Assembly (NCBI RefSeq): GCF_040436345.1 | Contig: NC_133221.1 | Span: 17,171,165-17,235,164 of the forward strand | Direction: 5' to 3' | Length of the DNA stretch: 64,000 nt | Origin: Pagrus major | Lineage: Eukaryota > Chordata > Actinopteri > Spariformes > Sparidae | Part shown: positions 1 to 12,902 of the stretch, one piece after another | Numbering within the stretch: the stretch's first letter is position 1 | How the letters are laid out: each line of letters starts with the position of its first letter | Made by a program: the position numbers and the translations under genes | The notes under the pieces: model-generated | What the model saw: the letters and a program-made list of their open reading frames with translations, nothing else | What the model was told of the DNA's origin: nothing | The model's database searches: none

Positions 1-493
1 AGGGGTTTGTACATTCATGATTCATAGTCTGATTTATTCTACATTTTATTCCTAAAAACATAGTGAAATTCTTTTTTTTTTTTTTATGGATGTTGACATT
101 ATTTTCTTTGGTATTTATTCAGTGATCAAAAGAGATATCCTAAATTAATCGCTGTAAAAACTCCAACATGTCAACATAATAATTCATTAGATAATGTACG
201 ATTTGCATATTTAAACATCAAATTCTCAATCTATCATTCTAAGTAATCAACTGGGGAAGTTTAATGGTGATAATTATTAAAATTTTTTCTCCCCTTAAAC
301 TAAAACAGAGCTCTACTCTGCAAAAGAGAATATGGATCTATCCACATCTGAACCTCCTTTTCTTTAGATTTGAAAGTACTTATTCTTACTTTGACTTTCT
401 TGGTATTTAGATAATCTCAAAATTCACCTTAACAATGGTCCTTGAATAAATTAATTTCATATAAATGGTCCAGGTCTCCACAAACTTCCTCAC
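1..493 (-). other. acvr1b intron 4 (partial)
   Basis: AT-rich sequence following the exon 4 donor (G|GTGAGG on the minus strand). The next expected kinase residues (NGTWTQLWLV in human ALK4) are not encoded here on either strand, so the next exon lies outside the window. No other feature seen. Confidence 0.8.
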
Positions 494-3400
494 CTTTATT
501 GTCTGCTGCTATGAATCCCAGGATGTTTTCGTGGCGCAGCATGATTGTCTGGTAGATCTCCGCCTCTCTGAACCAGGAGCGCTCCTCTCTGGATGAGAAG
601 ATCTTCACCGCCACATCTCCTCCCCTCCATTTCCCTCTCCACACCTCCCCAAAACGTCCCTTTCCTATTATCTCCTGCAGCACAATGGTTCTAGCCACCG
701 TCCGCTGCACAAACAGGGGCAAACCTGCAGGGGGCAGCAGAGAGATGAACAAACATTTAGCCAGCATTCCCTGTATGTAGGCTTTGTAGGTGTGGGTCAC
801 CAAGTGTTGCAGATGAATAATCATTCATGTTCATATTTATAGAATACATATAGAAGAATGCCCAGCTTCTTGGTCTTTGTGTTTCAAAACCAAATATCTT
901 TTTTTAATTTCATCACTATGTCACGTCGGTGAGGCACCATGTACTGACCAGAGCCTGATCCAGAGGTGGACATGTCATAGATCAGGTCCTGCAGGGTCTT
1001 GTCCTTGGCCAAGTACAGATGGTCACAGGATGGGTCCTCGACTTCCAGCCTCTGCCTGTGGCTGTAAGCCCTCTGATGATACTGGAACAGGAACACGCCG
1101 ACCATCAACAACACGCAGAGTAGGAACACCGGCCCTGCGATGACCGCCACCAGTTCCACCGGCCCCCAGGAGCTCCCTGAGCCCGACCATACTTCTGTTG
1201 TTGGGACTAGGAGGAGAAGCAGATGTGATTACTTTAACATTCTGTGCAACAGTGCTGCTGTTGGTCTGAAAGAGCTATGATGATTGATGATGTAACCTCA
1301 CCAGGGACTTTCAGGTCAATACTGTTGCAGTAATCTTCATAGCAGCAATGTGTGTTGAGCAGGCCTTCAGCGCTCAGACAGTAGAAGGGTTGTCCAGGGG
1401 GGACCAGATTGTCCTGGTTAATACAGATGCGTACATGTTGCTCCTTCCCCTGGATGAAGTATGTGGAGGCCATGCAGGCGCCATTTGTCTCACACTCATA
1501 GCCTGTCTTCTCACAGTTTGTGCAGTTACAACGTAGAGCTGACGGAAAAGACAAGAAAATTAGAGCCATTAGTTTAAAGTCATCTATATCACTTCAACAT
1601 TTTGTCCAGCAGGGGGCAAGCTAACCCCACAGCTTCAACACAGGATGTAAAGAGTATAGAGTCAATTCAGTTGTAGGCATTTTGTGATGTGCAGACACAG
1701 AGCTTGAAGTTGAGCAGCAGCAGCCAGACGGCCCCGGCGGCCCTGAAATCAGATCCTTCACTGCAGATGAACCCAAACACGCAGGGTGGAGACGGACCTG
1801 CCCAGTGGGACAGACAAAGTGAAACCCAACAAGGGGAGAGGGCTCCTGCCAAATCCCCAATGCAGCATTCTGCTCCATTCCTCTCCTCTGTCTTTCTCAC
1901 ACTGACAGAGGACTGCCACTGTTTAAGCTAATGAGACAGGAGTTTTATTAAACACAGCACACTCCTGCACGGTGACCTATTAAAGCTGACACAAGGGAAC
2001 CCAGCTGCAGCCGCTATAATAATAAAACAACTGTGGTCCATCTACACACTCACGCTGCACAAATCTGCCACATCTAAAGCAGAGCCAGAGTTGGTTGGGC
2101 AACTAAGAGAGCAACTGCAAACTGATTAGATTTGGAGTGAAATGTGATTTTGAGTCATAGCACACATGCTTCTCATTTAGAGTAAGGTCAGCACAAAAGG
2201 CTTCTTCCAAGGTTTTCTGTGACCAAACTGAGTGCAAAGCAGGACCAGGCGAGGCTAGATGGTAGTGGGACTGTGGGACTAGTTTTCACATGGGAAAAAA
2301 ACAGAGAAGTGGCTGAGCCCAACCAAATCCCCGTCAGTGGTAAATGACAAACTGTCTGACTGACAACGGGGCCGTGAACGAGGCGTGACAGGCCAAGAGC
2401 CGATCCATGGTTGGAAAACAAAGGCCGGACCACTCAAGACTAATCGCTGTGGACTTACTGAAGACTAGGCCACCGTACCAACAACAACACAGGAGACACA
2501 AAGCAGGGAGGAATTTCAATCCCTATTCTCCTTGAAAAAGAAGCGGCTCAGCATCGGTTGGACCACTGACAATGTTTGCCACGGAGGAAAGAAAAGATTT
2601 TAAGAGTGGCAAGCTTCCACTAATCCCCTGTGTCTTATCCTGAGGGTTTCTTTGACCAGATGAGCTCACTGATCTTCCCTCTTTGTACCAACTTGGGTCT
2701 CTGTCAAAAGGTGTCAGCAGATTTGAGAACATTCTTGAAACCAACAGAGTTGTCACACGATAAGGCTTCGTTCAGTAAAAAAAAAATCAAAATGACTGAT
2801 GCACTGATTGCGACATCACTATGTAAGATCCAAATGGCAAAACCACAAACCTTGGTGTCATAGGAGTGGTTTCCACTTTACTGAAGTCAGGGAGGTTGTG
2901 TTCTGTGTGGGAGCATTTTTTGCATCTAGCGTGTATGCTGATGTGTCTATGCTTGTTCACTGAGCAGTAACTGGAAATGTGGAACACTTTCAGTAAAATT
3001 TCTCATCTGTTTAGTGTTTGCGTGTGTGCATGTGTGTGTGAGTGTTGCTTTCCAGGAGGTGAGCGGGAAAATGGCAGGAACTCTTGGCCAACTGTGTCCA
3101 AAATCACTACAGCTCGCATGCAGATGGAATTTCCTGCAGATTACACAGAGGTAAAGCAGGCTGGGCCTGATAAAGAGAGAAAAACAAGCTTTGTGCCACA
3201 TCGCACTAATCTGCAACATAAATGAAGCAAAATAGTTTAGCTAAATAAAAACAGATGACAGGAGTAACAGCTGTAGGTTAGAAAGCTGGACGACACTCGA
3301 TATCCATCATCAAATCAGACAACTTGAATCCCTCCTTCCATTAAGCTCCTCTTTTGTAGGCCTGATGTTTACTACTCTCAGTGAAATAAATCAATCTGCA

Positions 3401-6400
3401 GCAACTGAGTCCAGACATGAGCCATTTTGATCAATCCATCCTCAAAGTAAGAGCAACTTTTAAAAAATTGTACGTTTGTGAGAGAAACAGCCTTCACTCT
3501 ACACTCACATTACAGCTAACTGCTGTAAACTACATTTCATGTTTAGTTTTATCATGAGAATCAAACTGAGGGCTATGAAATCATCTCACCACACACACAT
3601 TGCAGTAATAGACAGCAATAAATTAACGACAGCAATCTGATGAGAACACCATGATCTGACATGAACAGGCGCATCCATCATGGAGGCTCTGTGTGTGGTA
3701 AGACAGATGGTCCACAGACATACAGACAGAAGCTCAGGAAGGAAACCAAACATGGCTGGAAACACACACATTCCCCCCTCGAGTCGGCCATGGATGGTTT
3801 GTGGTCTACCAAGAGTTTGGTTTGTGGTGATGCTTCCGTTTCCTTAAAGGTTGTAACTATACCATATGTAGCCTGCTTACACACAAACAACAACACTATG
3901 GGTGGCCTATGTGAAAATGGAAAATCTCAATAGGATATGTTATATTATATAGAAAAAAAAGGAGATGACTAGTTGCTCTATGTAGATAAGAATTGTGTCA
4001 GGTGCTTTTGAAAAAAGGTACTCCAAATAAGAAAAAAGTATCAATACAAGAAATATCAAACAGTATTTATCAAAGTGGCTAAATCAGGGCTCCAACGGTT
4101 TGGCGATGAAGACCTAGTGGTCAAACATATGGGCTTTTTTAATGTTTTAGCCACGGTGATAAAGGCTTTTTAATAATTCTTTCCTCGTTTTGACACTTGT
4201 TTCTTACATGGACTGCCTGGGTTGCCTCTGGTGTTTGAGGTAATATTATATATTGATGGAGTGAGAAACCATTTATAGATGAAATAACCTGATCCAGTTA
4301 CCTAAATACAAAACAAATTAAGGTCATTTATCACATGGAAGAAAAAATCCAGTAAAGCCAATAATACTGTCACGAAACAGGCCTAATCACTGATTTGCAG
4401 CATTGCCCATTACAATCTAATACCACCAGAAATATTAAAGGGATACCACTGAGGACAAATCTCTACCAGCAGACAAGTCACTCACAGGAGATGACACAAT
4501 GTGACCTGAAAAATAAAAAAGGTCAATTCACAGTAGGGCTGCACAACTGATTGAAATATTATCGAAATCCCAATATGGCCAAAGGCAATACCCTAATCGC
4601 AGGACCTTCAATTTCTTTGATGAAGATGAAATGTGTGACAAAACAGCATTATAATGAAGTAGTCCTGCAGAGATGCCCTGCTCTACAAATCTTGTACTCC
4701 AGATTTAAGAAAACATGTTTGTTTGGTACAGACTCCATCAAATGTCACATCATCCTGATTTCAACCGTTTTTGCAGTGAAAATGAAATTGTGACACAAAA
4801 ATTATTATTCCCACTAATCGTGAACCATCTCACATTGATATCAAAATTACTGACTGATCTCACACCACTGTGTATATCCTGATCATATCACCCAGCCCAA
4901 CAACATTTCACAAAAGACGGCACAATGTGGAACTAGGACCTCAAAAATAAAAAGGTAAAATGAAACTTAAATCATACTAGACAGCCAACTGGTATATAAC
5001 TAAGAAAGAACTCCTGGCCCACTAGCATTTAACCAAATGCCATGTTGTTTGCACAGTGCTCTGCATATCTAGCAGGATTCAGAGCAGAAGTGTCACAAAG
5101 CTAAACTTGAAGGAATAATATCAAGCCTAAATACACATGGATCTGAGTAGAGGCCGGGTGTGTGTGGTTTTTGAGTGAACTCTGCTCTTGTATCCACATA
5201 ATTGGTGGTCTTTACACTGGTCCTTTGTGTGGAGATTAAGACGACATGAGGAGGGATTGGACTGGCCCTGCACGAACAAAGAGCGGAGTGGAGTGGGGGA
5301 GCGCACTTCTGCGTGGAGCAGCGAGCACGGGGGGATGGGTGGTGCACTACGCAGGGGACAGGGCCAGGGGTAACAACCTCGATGTTTGGGGGTTGCTCTG
5401 GTCCAGACAGGATGGGGGCTGGTCCCAAATTGGGCAGGACAATACGTAGGGGAGGGGGCAGAGGGTAACGAGCGGGACTTACAGGGCCCCCCAGCTGCGA
5501 TCGAGGTCTGCCCAAGTGACCAGCTGCGACCGTCATTAAAACCTAGTCTAGACTTTGACTTGCGGGAGGGGGTAAATAACAGGAAAAGGGGAACAGTGGA
5601 AGACAGAGGAGAGAAAACAGCGCAAAGAGCGATTCCTTTGAGCTGCTAGTGTGTGAAGTTCCTATCATTCCGTTCATGTTGAGACAGGAAATGGCAGACA
5701 CCTTGAGGAAGGGATTAATAAAACATTGTTGCCATAACCAGCGTCGCCTTAACTTGGACCCACTAAAAAACCACAGCATAGTCCCATTCCAAACACCTTC
5801 ACACATTAACCTCGATGACCGTGTTGTGTGTGTATTTCAGTGTGTACATGTGTTGTTTAGATCTACTCGTGCGGAGCAACTCTGTCAAAACAGAGGTGAA
5901 CTTAGTAGTACGGTAAGATGATGAAGACTGTGGAAAACAGTCTTAAGCGTGCTTGGCGCAGGGCGGCGGAGGTTACACACACACAAAGTGGGTTTCTGGG
6001 GGCTACGCGTCGCAGACAGAGACAGTCGGTTCGTGCGTGTGTACGGGGAGCAGAGCACCATTACCAAAATGCACCAGCTGAAATTAGATCCATACAGATA
6101 CCAGACTGAGAGCTGATCAAGACAAGCAGACGCCACCAGACAGTGTGAGTGCATATACACACACACACAGACACACACACACACACAGACACACACACAC
6201 ACACAGGCGCATGCACACACCACAACTGTGTCCTAATCAATGCTAGGGGAAGGAGGAAAGTCATTACCTTTGTCTGCATCTCAGGGTCAGATTACTGATC
6301 TGATTCTAAAGTGAAGTCTCTGGGGCTGAGGCTGCTTCTACTATCTCTACCAACCACCACCCTCGAGGCTACATCCCATCCTGTCTGTCTGTCTGTCTTG

Positions 6401-9400
6401 TCTGTGGCCCTGGATGAGTTCAAAGGCACACAAGTGTGAGCTCAGGCTCACTTTGGACCGCTGCACAAATTCACAAACTGGTCAACGTTGCCTCTACAAT
6501 GCTCAAGTATGTTTCAGTATTGTGAGCCAATTTATCTACCATGTGACTTGAGCTTAAAAACCCTTCTGAGTATTAGCAGAGACTTAACAATTGCTCCTTC
6601 TTCTTCCTCCTCTCTACAACTGTTGTTTTACCCTGGAAGCAGTTACAGCTGGTTATCTTCAACTTCAACACTGTTTTGGGAGAGACTAACAGATAGGCCT
6701 GTCACGATCACTACTTCATTGACTTATTGTTAGGGATTGGATGATAAAAGATCGTGAATCATAATTATGTTGATCAGGATAAACGTGACATGAAATTTTT
6801 ATACTGTCACATGTCTACTTATCATACTTATCTTTTATTATAGTAAGTATCTTATCAACTTGTCGATATATGAACATGACCTTGATCATTTTTGCTGACG
6901 TGATGTGTTTACATGCATGTTGTTTTACAGAAGTATGCCACCAACATTTTAGCCAAGATGTTGCCAGAATGACAGGGTTTTCCTACCATTATAAGCACCT
7001 AAGCGTTTGCTATTAAAACATTTTATTGATTGTTTTGGGTGTGCAATTTAATTTTATGATGTTTTCTTTCTTGAGGATATTTTCATATTTTTTCACATTC
7101 CAATCCAGTATTAAGAATTAAAAGGTCATTAGTCTTTGTAGTTGGGGTCAACTGATTAGCTTTTTGGGGGCCGATACAGATAATTAAAAGTCAAGGAGAC
7201 TGAAAACCAATATTTGGGACTGATATTCATTTGCAGTAAAAATAAGTAACATTTACTCAAGTACTGTTCTTAAGTACAATTCTCAGGTGCTTTACTTTAC
7301 TACCATTTCCATTTTCTCTATAGTTCCTCTCTACTACATTTATTTGAGACATTTAGTTACTAGTTACTTTGCAGATTCAGATTATTCAGTGTTTTAAGGC
7401 TATAAATTGTGACGTGTTACCAATCAGATATTGTTGTGGCGGGGTCATTGAGTGAGAAGATTCTGCATCAGAGCCAAAGTAGCACATTTTAAATTTGTTT
7501 ATTTTATCAGCAATCTGACAGAAAATTCACCGTTACAGATAATCGTGAAAAAGCTGAATACTGACCAGGTAATCGGCCAGGGCCGAATCTTGGTCTACCC
7601 CTACTCTGTAAGGATGTACTTGCATTATAATGCCATTATATTATTATTATACTAGTGGCATAAAATGGTCTTAATATGACAATAACATGGTTTATTGCAG
7701 TCATTTCTGGGCTAATATATACACCAATAAAAAAAGTAGTTACTGTGACCGGCCTACCCAGAGAACCTTTAGTATTAAAAGTCAAATGTGTATAAAATGT
7801 CTGGTAATGTTTGTGATGCTTGGACAACATTTAACACATCTTCAACAAACTGAAACTCTTGATAGAAAAAAACCCTCAAATTTAGAATCAGTGCTGAAAC
7901 TCTGACGTTTTATTGGTAGCATTAGTTTAAAACATTTTCAAACTATACCCAGCTCTAGCCATTGCGTGGGATAGCTCAATATTTTAAGCTACCAGCCTTT
8001 ACTTGGTGATGCATGCTTTCATTGTCTAAATAATCAGCAGACACCAAATAGAATAAATATTTCACAAAAGAAAACTGACTGTAAATCAGGACTACCATTC
8101 AAAACAAAATATAATGTAGATAATGATGCCATGCTGCTCAGTGTGGAAAAACAAACAAAAGATGATTAATGTTATTTAGCATACAATGTATAATTAGATA
8201 ATGTTATGACACCAAAAACAACTAGATCTTATTACCATCATCAAATGGTCCTAGCCCTAATGCTGTGCTGATGTAGGAAATACACAACGACCATTAGAAG
8301 TGGTTCTGCCACATTAATCTTAATAAAATTAAATTTACTACACAAAAAAGAGCAACTTTGCACGCTGGAGTTTATTGCCAGGATGATTTCTTAACTGCCA
8401 AGTGAAACACACTCAGTTTCTGTTTGAGCCAACATCACTATGGAGGCCGGAGAAAGACAAGAGGTAGAGGTTTAAAATGTAATTCAAGAACTAGTTAGAT
8501 AATATAGACTTGCACTATATTCCTGGAGCAAAAGATCTCTTACGCACTGTCCTTCTCTGCATCACACCAATCAAAGCAAATCAATGTCAGAGAAGTATTG
8601 TAGAGAAGGAGACTGCACACCTTCCAGCACAAAAAGAAGTAGGCAGAGCAAGTCTAATCTACATTCCAGCAACAGCCAAAACACAAATCAAACACCTCTA
8701 CAAAGAGACATGTAATGGAGGACGGGTGTCAGGTTTAGCCCTATAGACATGAACTCAAATAGCTAGCGGGTCTGTCTGGGTGTACTGTGACAATAACAAC
8801 TCTCTGTCTTGAAGTACATTTAAGGTACGGCACGAAACCACTAACACGCATACTACGAAAACCTTTTAAATAAAGAGTACAGAGTAAATTAACAGCACGG
8901 AGAAGAAGTGGACAACCCAAGGTGAAATTGCTGCCTCTGTGGTGGTAGTAATCCCTTGTGGTCCAACATCAGTAATGGCGGAGCTGGGTCAGTCAGAGGC
9001 TACACTGTCTGCTGTAGCAATTAGGGCTCTGTGCCTCTGGGCCAACAGAGGTCATTAACAACACTGGTCATTATGGGGGGAAAACTAGACCACCCTGGAC
9101 CTGACCTGACCCCAACTGGCTCACTGCCACATTGTAGAAACTGTTAGTAAACACAGATTTCTAAAAGGAGGAGGTGTCTGAGCTGGGGAGAAATTTTATA
9201 CTGAGGATGTGAAACTTAATGTAATCATAATTCAGCTGCAGGGATCCAGCTGCTAAAAACATCTGTCTATCTAAAACAGGCCTCAACAACTGCTACACAT
9301 TTAGGGAAAAAACTCTCCTTTTCAAGCTTAAGCCAAGTGGAAATACTACCCCCCGCTCCCAAGTCCAAACTCTCTTCTCTTTACAGACACACACCTTTGA

Positions 9401-11828
9401 ACCCAATAACTTTCTACCTTTCTCCGTGCCTTCCCTTGGCTCTGAAACTAATGGGCAGGTGTACACATGTTTCAATCTGACTCGCTCACCTTAACTCCTT
9501 CACATCAAATTTGACATTAAACAGCACCTGTAGCAGAGTTAAGCTCTCCTGAACAAGTTGAGAAGTAGGGACTTTTCTGTTTTCAATCGGCCTCTCTTTG
9601 ATTTTACACAGGAGGCACGCCAGGGAATGACAAGACTCTGGCACAGTCTTGATAGTATGTGGAAGGGCCACTAAAAGAGAGTGCAGAGTGCGAGAGATAG
9701 CTGGAGTTAATTTAGCCAAAGGCTTTCCTTTAACACAGCCCATGCCAGAGCTTTCTTCAGCACCCTATGGTGTGTCAGTGAGCAAGTGAAAGCCGAAGTG
9801 GGACCACAGATAACAAAGTACAGATTAAATTCTGATAAAGCACCAGGGCTTTTATATGACAGAGATAGAGAAAGAGGAGGGCGGGAGGAAAAGAGAAAGA
9901 GAGGGACGCGCCCTACCTCACGGCAGTGTGGTTGACAGTGCCCATATCACATTGCTATTGTGCTCAATGCACCCAGGCAGACTGCGTCACACAGGCATGT
10001 AATGCCCATAACACCAGTGACTCCTAAATCCTGATGAAGTCAACAACACGTGACAGATCCATCAAAGCTGTGAGTAAACAGTATTCTCACAAAAACATAA
10101 CTACACTCGCCACGGGCCTGGAATCTGCTCCAGCGTAGCTGCTTTCAGGTTCGTCTGGTTTCAGTGCTTGCATGGTGAAATCCATTATATGGTGCGAAAC
10201 CATGGCTCCAGACAGACTTGTGGGCCCCTTACACGACAGACCCCGCCAGCTGGACAAACCCATCATCACCCCCTGTCTGCTAATGCTGCACCCCAACCCC
10301 AACCCCCACTCTCCCCTCACACATCACTGTTAATGTTGGAGTGGCCCAGTCAAACAAACTGACTACTCAGGTGTGATAGTTTTCTCAGCATACCTCAAAT
10401 GAACTGAGCAACCTTGGTATACCGAACCCTTATCTAAATTAAGCGGGGGAGGAATATTTCATGTGTTTCTTGGAAGGATGACTCAAGCGTTTAAAGAGCC
10501 ACATGCACTGTAATAGATGACAATGCAGGCAGGATATTTACTCTGGCATGCAGAGCTGATTTTTTTCATTACTTAGTTTATCTGTTGGGTGGCAAGTTGA
10601 AACAAGGCAAGACGATTGCAGTGACAGCAAAAAATGTTTGTTTTTCTTTAGTATCATCCAAGACGCACTTGTGCCTCAAGTGAAAATCTATTGAATCCTA
10701 AGGCAAAAGTGGGGCATTTGGAGAAAGTAAAGGATGAGTAGCTGCAGAGGCAAACAATCACAAGTTTAGTGCAACATATGCCCCGGTCCAGGCTGTGGTG
10801 TGGGGCTGGGTATCAGCTGCTCCAGCAGACAGGGAGGATTCAGACTGAAGCAGCCCCATAACTGGCGCCTCAAAAGGACCCCACTTGCCACATTTCCATC
10901 ACAATGAACCCAGACTTCAACTCTGACTTCTGTCTGGGACGTCTGAATACACGGCTGTTGTCACCCTATGCCAGCATTCACTTTGTGCTGGAGGCCACTA
11001 AGCAGCCTTTTCACTCCTTACAAATGGACACCAATGGAAGAGCTGCCAGTGTTTACACTCAAAAACACATTTCATGCACAAAGTAGGTTAGGCCTTCATT
11101 CAGAGACTCCTTTCTGCTGTATCCAGTGCACACAACATGTGAGGGAAACTGTAACCGACCACACTGCACATGCTTAACCAGCCTGCCATCATTACAGGCT
11201 GCTGTGGCCAGGCAATACAGAGATAAGCAGTCACAAGCCTGTATTAAGATTGTTTTGTAAATATGTTAGCATAACAGCGACAGATAACTTCAACACCAAC
11301 AGTGGACTGGAACTGTTTTATTATTTATAAATAGTCACAAATAAAAACGCGTTTAATTAACCCGTAAAGCTCACAACACAAGCACAAATATCGACTATAT
11401 TTAACTTTAAACTGTTTACCATCTAGTTAGCTAACCGACGTTAGCAGGCGCCTTGAAACAGACAGTCCCACCATGTTGTTGTTGTGGTTCAGCTACTTGC
11501 TCCGTGTTCAATAACGACCATTAACACGTCGGGTTTTCTCACTCGGTAAAAAAAACAAAACAAAAATCACAATCAAAGACAAATAAGCAGCATGACTTTT
11601 GGTGGCGGGAGGAGAGCAATCGTCGTTTTGAGGTCGACGCTAGCTAGACACGGTTAGCCAAATCCCTGATACAGAGCGCCATGACGATGAGCGACAACAG
11701 GCGATGCCCAGTCCAGGAAAACACATCGAGACAAAAGCCGGAGAGGTGCTCAGCTGAAACTTACCATTACCGACAGCCACCAGCCCGAACAGGGCCAGCA
11801 GCGTTAGGGCAATTTGTTTTAGAGCCAT
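494..11828 (-). CDS. acvr1b: Activin receptor type-1B (ALK4), 5' half; gene continues off the left edge
   Basis: Type I serine/threonine kinase receptor of the plasma membrane that pairs with type II activin receptors, binds activin/nodal/GDF ligands and phosphorylates Smad2/3. Coding exons, in transcript order: 11828-11765 (start ATG, signal peptide [15 protein letters not shown]), 1538-1302 (three-finger ectodomain, residues 22-100, ending in the family signature CCYEDYCN), 1206-949 (transmembrane helix about residues 119-141, then the GS box TSGSGSG), 724-494 ([12 protein letters not shown], glycine loop GKGRFGEV, catalytic-lysine motif VAVKIF, to residue 263). Each junction has GT/AG and keeps phase 1. 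Exon 4 is 231 bp, as in the family. The ectodomain ([16 protein letters not shown]) and the kinase start fit ALK4 better than ALK5 or ALK7. The rest of the kinase lies beyond base 1. Teleosts often carry acvr1ba and acvr1bb; I cannot say which this is. Family call very secure. Confidence 0.95.
4532..4900. repeat. Interspersed repeat of the fish 'ggctgcac...atcgaaat' type
   Basis: Begins with gggctgcacaactgattg and continues with gaaatattatcgaaatcc, an AT-rich motif series that recurs in many teleost genomes. Boundaries are approximate and the class is unknown. The call rests on remembered family appearance, not on a search. Confidence 0.4.
6157..6205. repeat. (CA)n microsatellite, interrupted
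   Basis: CA dinucleotide tract with two G interruptions in acvr1b intron 1. Open frames overlapping it are translations of the repeat. Confidence 0.95.
7145..7606. mobile_element. Decayed inverted-repeat element with a nested second repeat
   Basis: The left end (ggggtcaactgattagc, then gggggccgatacaga) and the right end (gtaatcggccagggccg, then ggtctacccctac) are imperfect inverted copies, as in fish elements with 'ccgatat/atcggcc' termini. Between them, about 7235-7390, is a stretch of the widespread fish repeat with acttactcaagtact-type motifs (ttactcaagtactgttctta, tttatttgagacatttagtt), apparently a later insertion. Non-autonomous; clade not assigned. Confidence 0.45.
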
Positions 11829-12020
11829 TTCTTCTGAATTCCCATCTCTCCGCGATGAAATTGCGTCCGAAGTGTGTCGTTATCAACACGACCAGACCTG
11901 AAACACAACCACAGTCCGACCGCACACACCACACCGCCAAATACTTACTAGCCAGCCAGCCAGCCAGCCTGGCGAGTGACGTGTTTAAAGGGGTGTGTGC
12001 GTGCATGTTTAAAGGGGAGG
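11829..12020 (-). promoter_or_regulatory. Candidate acvr1b promoter and 5' UTR
   Basis: Just upstream of the acvr1b ATG. On the transcribed strand there are two TTTAAA boxes embedded in CCCCTTTAAAC (11984-11989 and 12008-12013), about 24 bp apart and 155-180 bp from the ATG, and a CRE/E-box-like TGACGTG at 11977-11983. A short (CCAG)n run lies at 11951-11970. The arrangement fits a TATA-like core promoter with a UTR of roughly 130 nt. The start site is inferred. Confidence 0.35.
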
Positions 12021-12553
12021 GCTGCATGTCCCCCTGCTGCCACCCAGGTCAGCCTCCGTGTTGTAAATACACAGTTGGATGAATTACAATCTTTCAGTCT
12101 CACATTATCAAAGGACATAGTGAGCGCAATCAACACAAAATACCTCTACTTTATGAGAAAACTCTACATTATCAGCTTACCTTCTTTGTCTATTCTTGTT
12201 ATATGTATTCAGATGTATGTAATGATTTAAGCAAAGGCTGGTAAATGTAGTGCAGATGGGATTATATCCAAAGCAAATTGTATACCGTCTTTATCTGAGT
12301 ATTTATATCTTCTGTAATTAACATTGGTTCATTTTATGGCTGAATGGACTGAACCTTTAACCTTGACTGAAGTCATTACTTAAGATTTAAGATCTATTTG
12401 AAACAAACAAACAAAAAAAGGGTCCAGGGAACAAACTTAGTCTGAATGGCCATCTTTCACTGTTCTTTATTAGCTAGAGCTGGGCATTATATTCATATTA
12501 TATCGTTATCATGATATGAGACTATGTATCAGATTGTGGAGATCATTTCATTA

Positions 12554-12902
12554 TGGAAGCCCTTTCTATAAATATTCCCATGGTAAATCATAATTATGAG
12601 ATAATCAGCAGAAATTATGAGATAAAAAAGTAGAGATTATGAGAAAAAAGTCAGAATTATCAGATAATCAGCAGAAATTATGAGAAAAAAGCAACAATTA
12701 TGAGATAATCAGCAGAAATTATGAGATAAAAAGTTGAAATTGTGTGAAAAAAGTAAGAATCATGAGATAAAAAGTCATAATTATGAGATCAATGTTGACT
12801 TTTCATGCCATGATTATGAATTACCATGGCAATATTTTGTTCATGAAGCTCAGTTTTTCATCTTATTTTCTTTTTCTTTAACTGGCAAGAAATGGGCTTC
12901 CA
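12554..12902. mobile_element. MITE with TA target site and internal minisatellite
   Basis: Inverted ends TGGAAGCCC...GGGCTTCCA, each flanked by TA (12552-12553 and 12903-12904). A second inverted pair, CCATGGTAA...TTACCATGG, lies just inside. Between them (about 12590-12785) are repeated units of aattatgagataaaaag and aattatgagataatcagc. It interrupts the older repeat copy around it. TA duplication and short inverted ends suggest a Tc1/mariner-like, non-autonomous element. Confidence 0.7.
12590..12785. repeat. AATTATGAGATAA minisatellite array
   Basis: Roughly nine degenerate units built on aattatgagataa, alternating with aaaagt and tcagcag spacers. It is the interior of the surrounding MITE. 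Units are directly repeated without unique spacers, so this is not a CRISPR-type array. Confidence 0.85.

Larger units (their letters stand above)
1539..11764 (-). other. acvr1b intron 1 (10.2 kb)
   Basis: The intron separates the signal-peptide exon (donor G|GTAAGT) from the ectodomain exon (acceptor CCGTCAG). It holds interspersed repeats (about 4.53-4.90 kb and 7.14-7.61 kb), a CA microsatellite at 6.16 kb, a GC-richer unrecognised patch at 5.25-5.55 kb, and otherwise AT-rich DNA. No open frame in it has recognisable protein similarity. Confidence 0.8.

Noticed and set aside
5093-5536. 147-codon Pro-rich minus-strand frame
   Set aside because: It lies in a GC-richer patch of acvr1b intron 1 with overlapping frames on the other strand; no homology recognised.
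5885-6279. Open frames of 112 and 72 codons with Val/Cys runs
   Set aside because: They are translations of the CA repeat at 6.16 kb, with no conserved domain.
12590-12785. CRISPR-like array
   Set aside because: Units are adjacent direct repeats inside a transposon in a vertebrate genome; there are no unique spacers.
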